A stretch of DNA of 5,506 nt from JAJTFW01 sp031421935 (GTDB taxonomy: Bacteria > Bacteroidota > Bacteroidia > AKYH767-A > OLB10). The DNA lies in contig JANOPQ010000016.1 of assembly GCA_031421935.1 (NCBI GenBank), forward strand, positions 1 to 5,506, given 5' to 3'. Positions 5,291 through 5,506 of the stretch are shown here, piece by piece; the first letter of the stretch is position 1, and the number at the start of each line of letters is the position of its first letter. The translations under genes and the position numbers were made by a program. A model generated the notes under the pieces. The model saw nothing but the letters and a program-made list of their open reading frames with translations. It was not told the origin of the DNA and made no database searches.

Positions 5291-5506
5291 CTACCTGGCT
5301 TTGTCTGTCAACATCGGAACAAATCGAAATTTATCCATTTCGATAATTTCCGTTTCTCCATTCGGCTTCTTTAATACGATGGTCATCGTTTGTACCGCCA
5401 ACGGACCAACCGGAATAATCATCATTCCACCAGGCTTCAACTGCTCCACTAAATTCATATCATCCAGCATTCCATCAACCGTACAGGACAAAGCAATCTT
5501 TACAGG
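5291..5506 (-). CDS. pcm: Protein-L-isoaspartate O-methyltransferase, C-terminal part (runs off the window)
   Basis: Pcm is a cytoplasmic repair enzyme that uses S-adenosylmethionine to methylate isoaspartyl residues in aged proteins, so that they can revert to aspartate. Only the last 71 residues are inside the window, about the final third of a family usually a little over 200 long; the frame is open to the edge, so the start lies beyond it. LVEQLKPGGMMIIPVG (fragment residues 19-34) matches the conserved EQLKPGG-x-x-(V/I)IPVG strand-loop of the methyltransferase fold, and FRFVPML (60-66) is the typical family ending. The preceding segment, IALSCTVDGMLDDMN, departs from the usual I-L-V-T-A-A-P-like stretch, so this may be a divergent member. 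It converges with hsp20, the intervening 141 bp being terminator and repeats. It lies on the same strand as surE, which is a common pcm partner in other phyla. Confidence 0.85.
   Translation of the reverse strand, partial: PVKIALSCTVDGMLDDMNLVEQLKPGGMMIIPVGPLAVQTMTIVLKKPNGETEIIEMDKFRFVPMLTDKAR

Overview
The window looks like a chromosomal segment of a Bacteroidota bacterium, probably related to Flavobacteriia. The evidence is the order surE - small membrane protein - lpxB, Sec signal peptides ending in an A-x-A-Q pattern, AT-rich translation starts without Shine-Dalgarno sites, a TAnnTTTG-type -7 promoter element upstream of surE, and intergenic spacers filled with GCAGCG-type repeats. Genus cannot be fixed from the sequence.

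Layout, left to right. Positions 3-152 may hold the 3' end of an upstream plus-strand gene (weak). Next comes a plus-strand Bro-N/antirepressor-like gene (131-991). It converges on a minus-strand gene for a secreted protein of unknown function (1096-2013). Further right is a tight minus-strand cluster: surE (3580-4383), a three-helix membrane protein (3263-3571) and lpxB (2139-3266). surE is 8 nt from the second gene, and the second and third genes overlap by four bases. A 325-nt divergent spacer then leads to a plus-strand small heat-shock protein (4709-5149) with a good intrinsic terminator. The window ends in the C-terminal part of a minus-strand gene for protein-L-isoaspartate O-methyltransferase (5291-5506).

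Gene functions. LpxB makes the lipid A disaccharide, so the organism builds a Gram-negative outer membrane. SurE is a nucleotide phosphatase, Hsp20 holds unfolding proteins, and Pcm repairs isoaspartyl damage. The right half is therefore a housekeeping and protein-stress neighbourhood. The Bro-N gene is the only gene with a mobile or phage-like flavour.

The most unusual feature is the non-coding DNA. Each of the four spacers longer than 100 bp carries one copy of a related repeat. Every copy starts with TTTAA(A)CGC, continues in roughly 9-11 bp GCAGCG/GCAACG units, and lies in the same plus-strand orientation whatever the gene directions. Two copies contain a 20-bp CCTGCCTGCC palindrome at the same internal place, and a third is followed by a decayed long-loop version. 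One copy forms the last codons and stop of lpxB. I see no CRISPR array, tRNA, rRNA, complete insertion sequence or convincing new multi-gene system.
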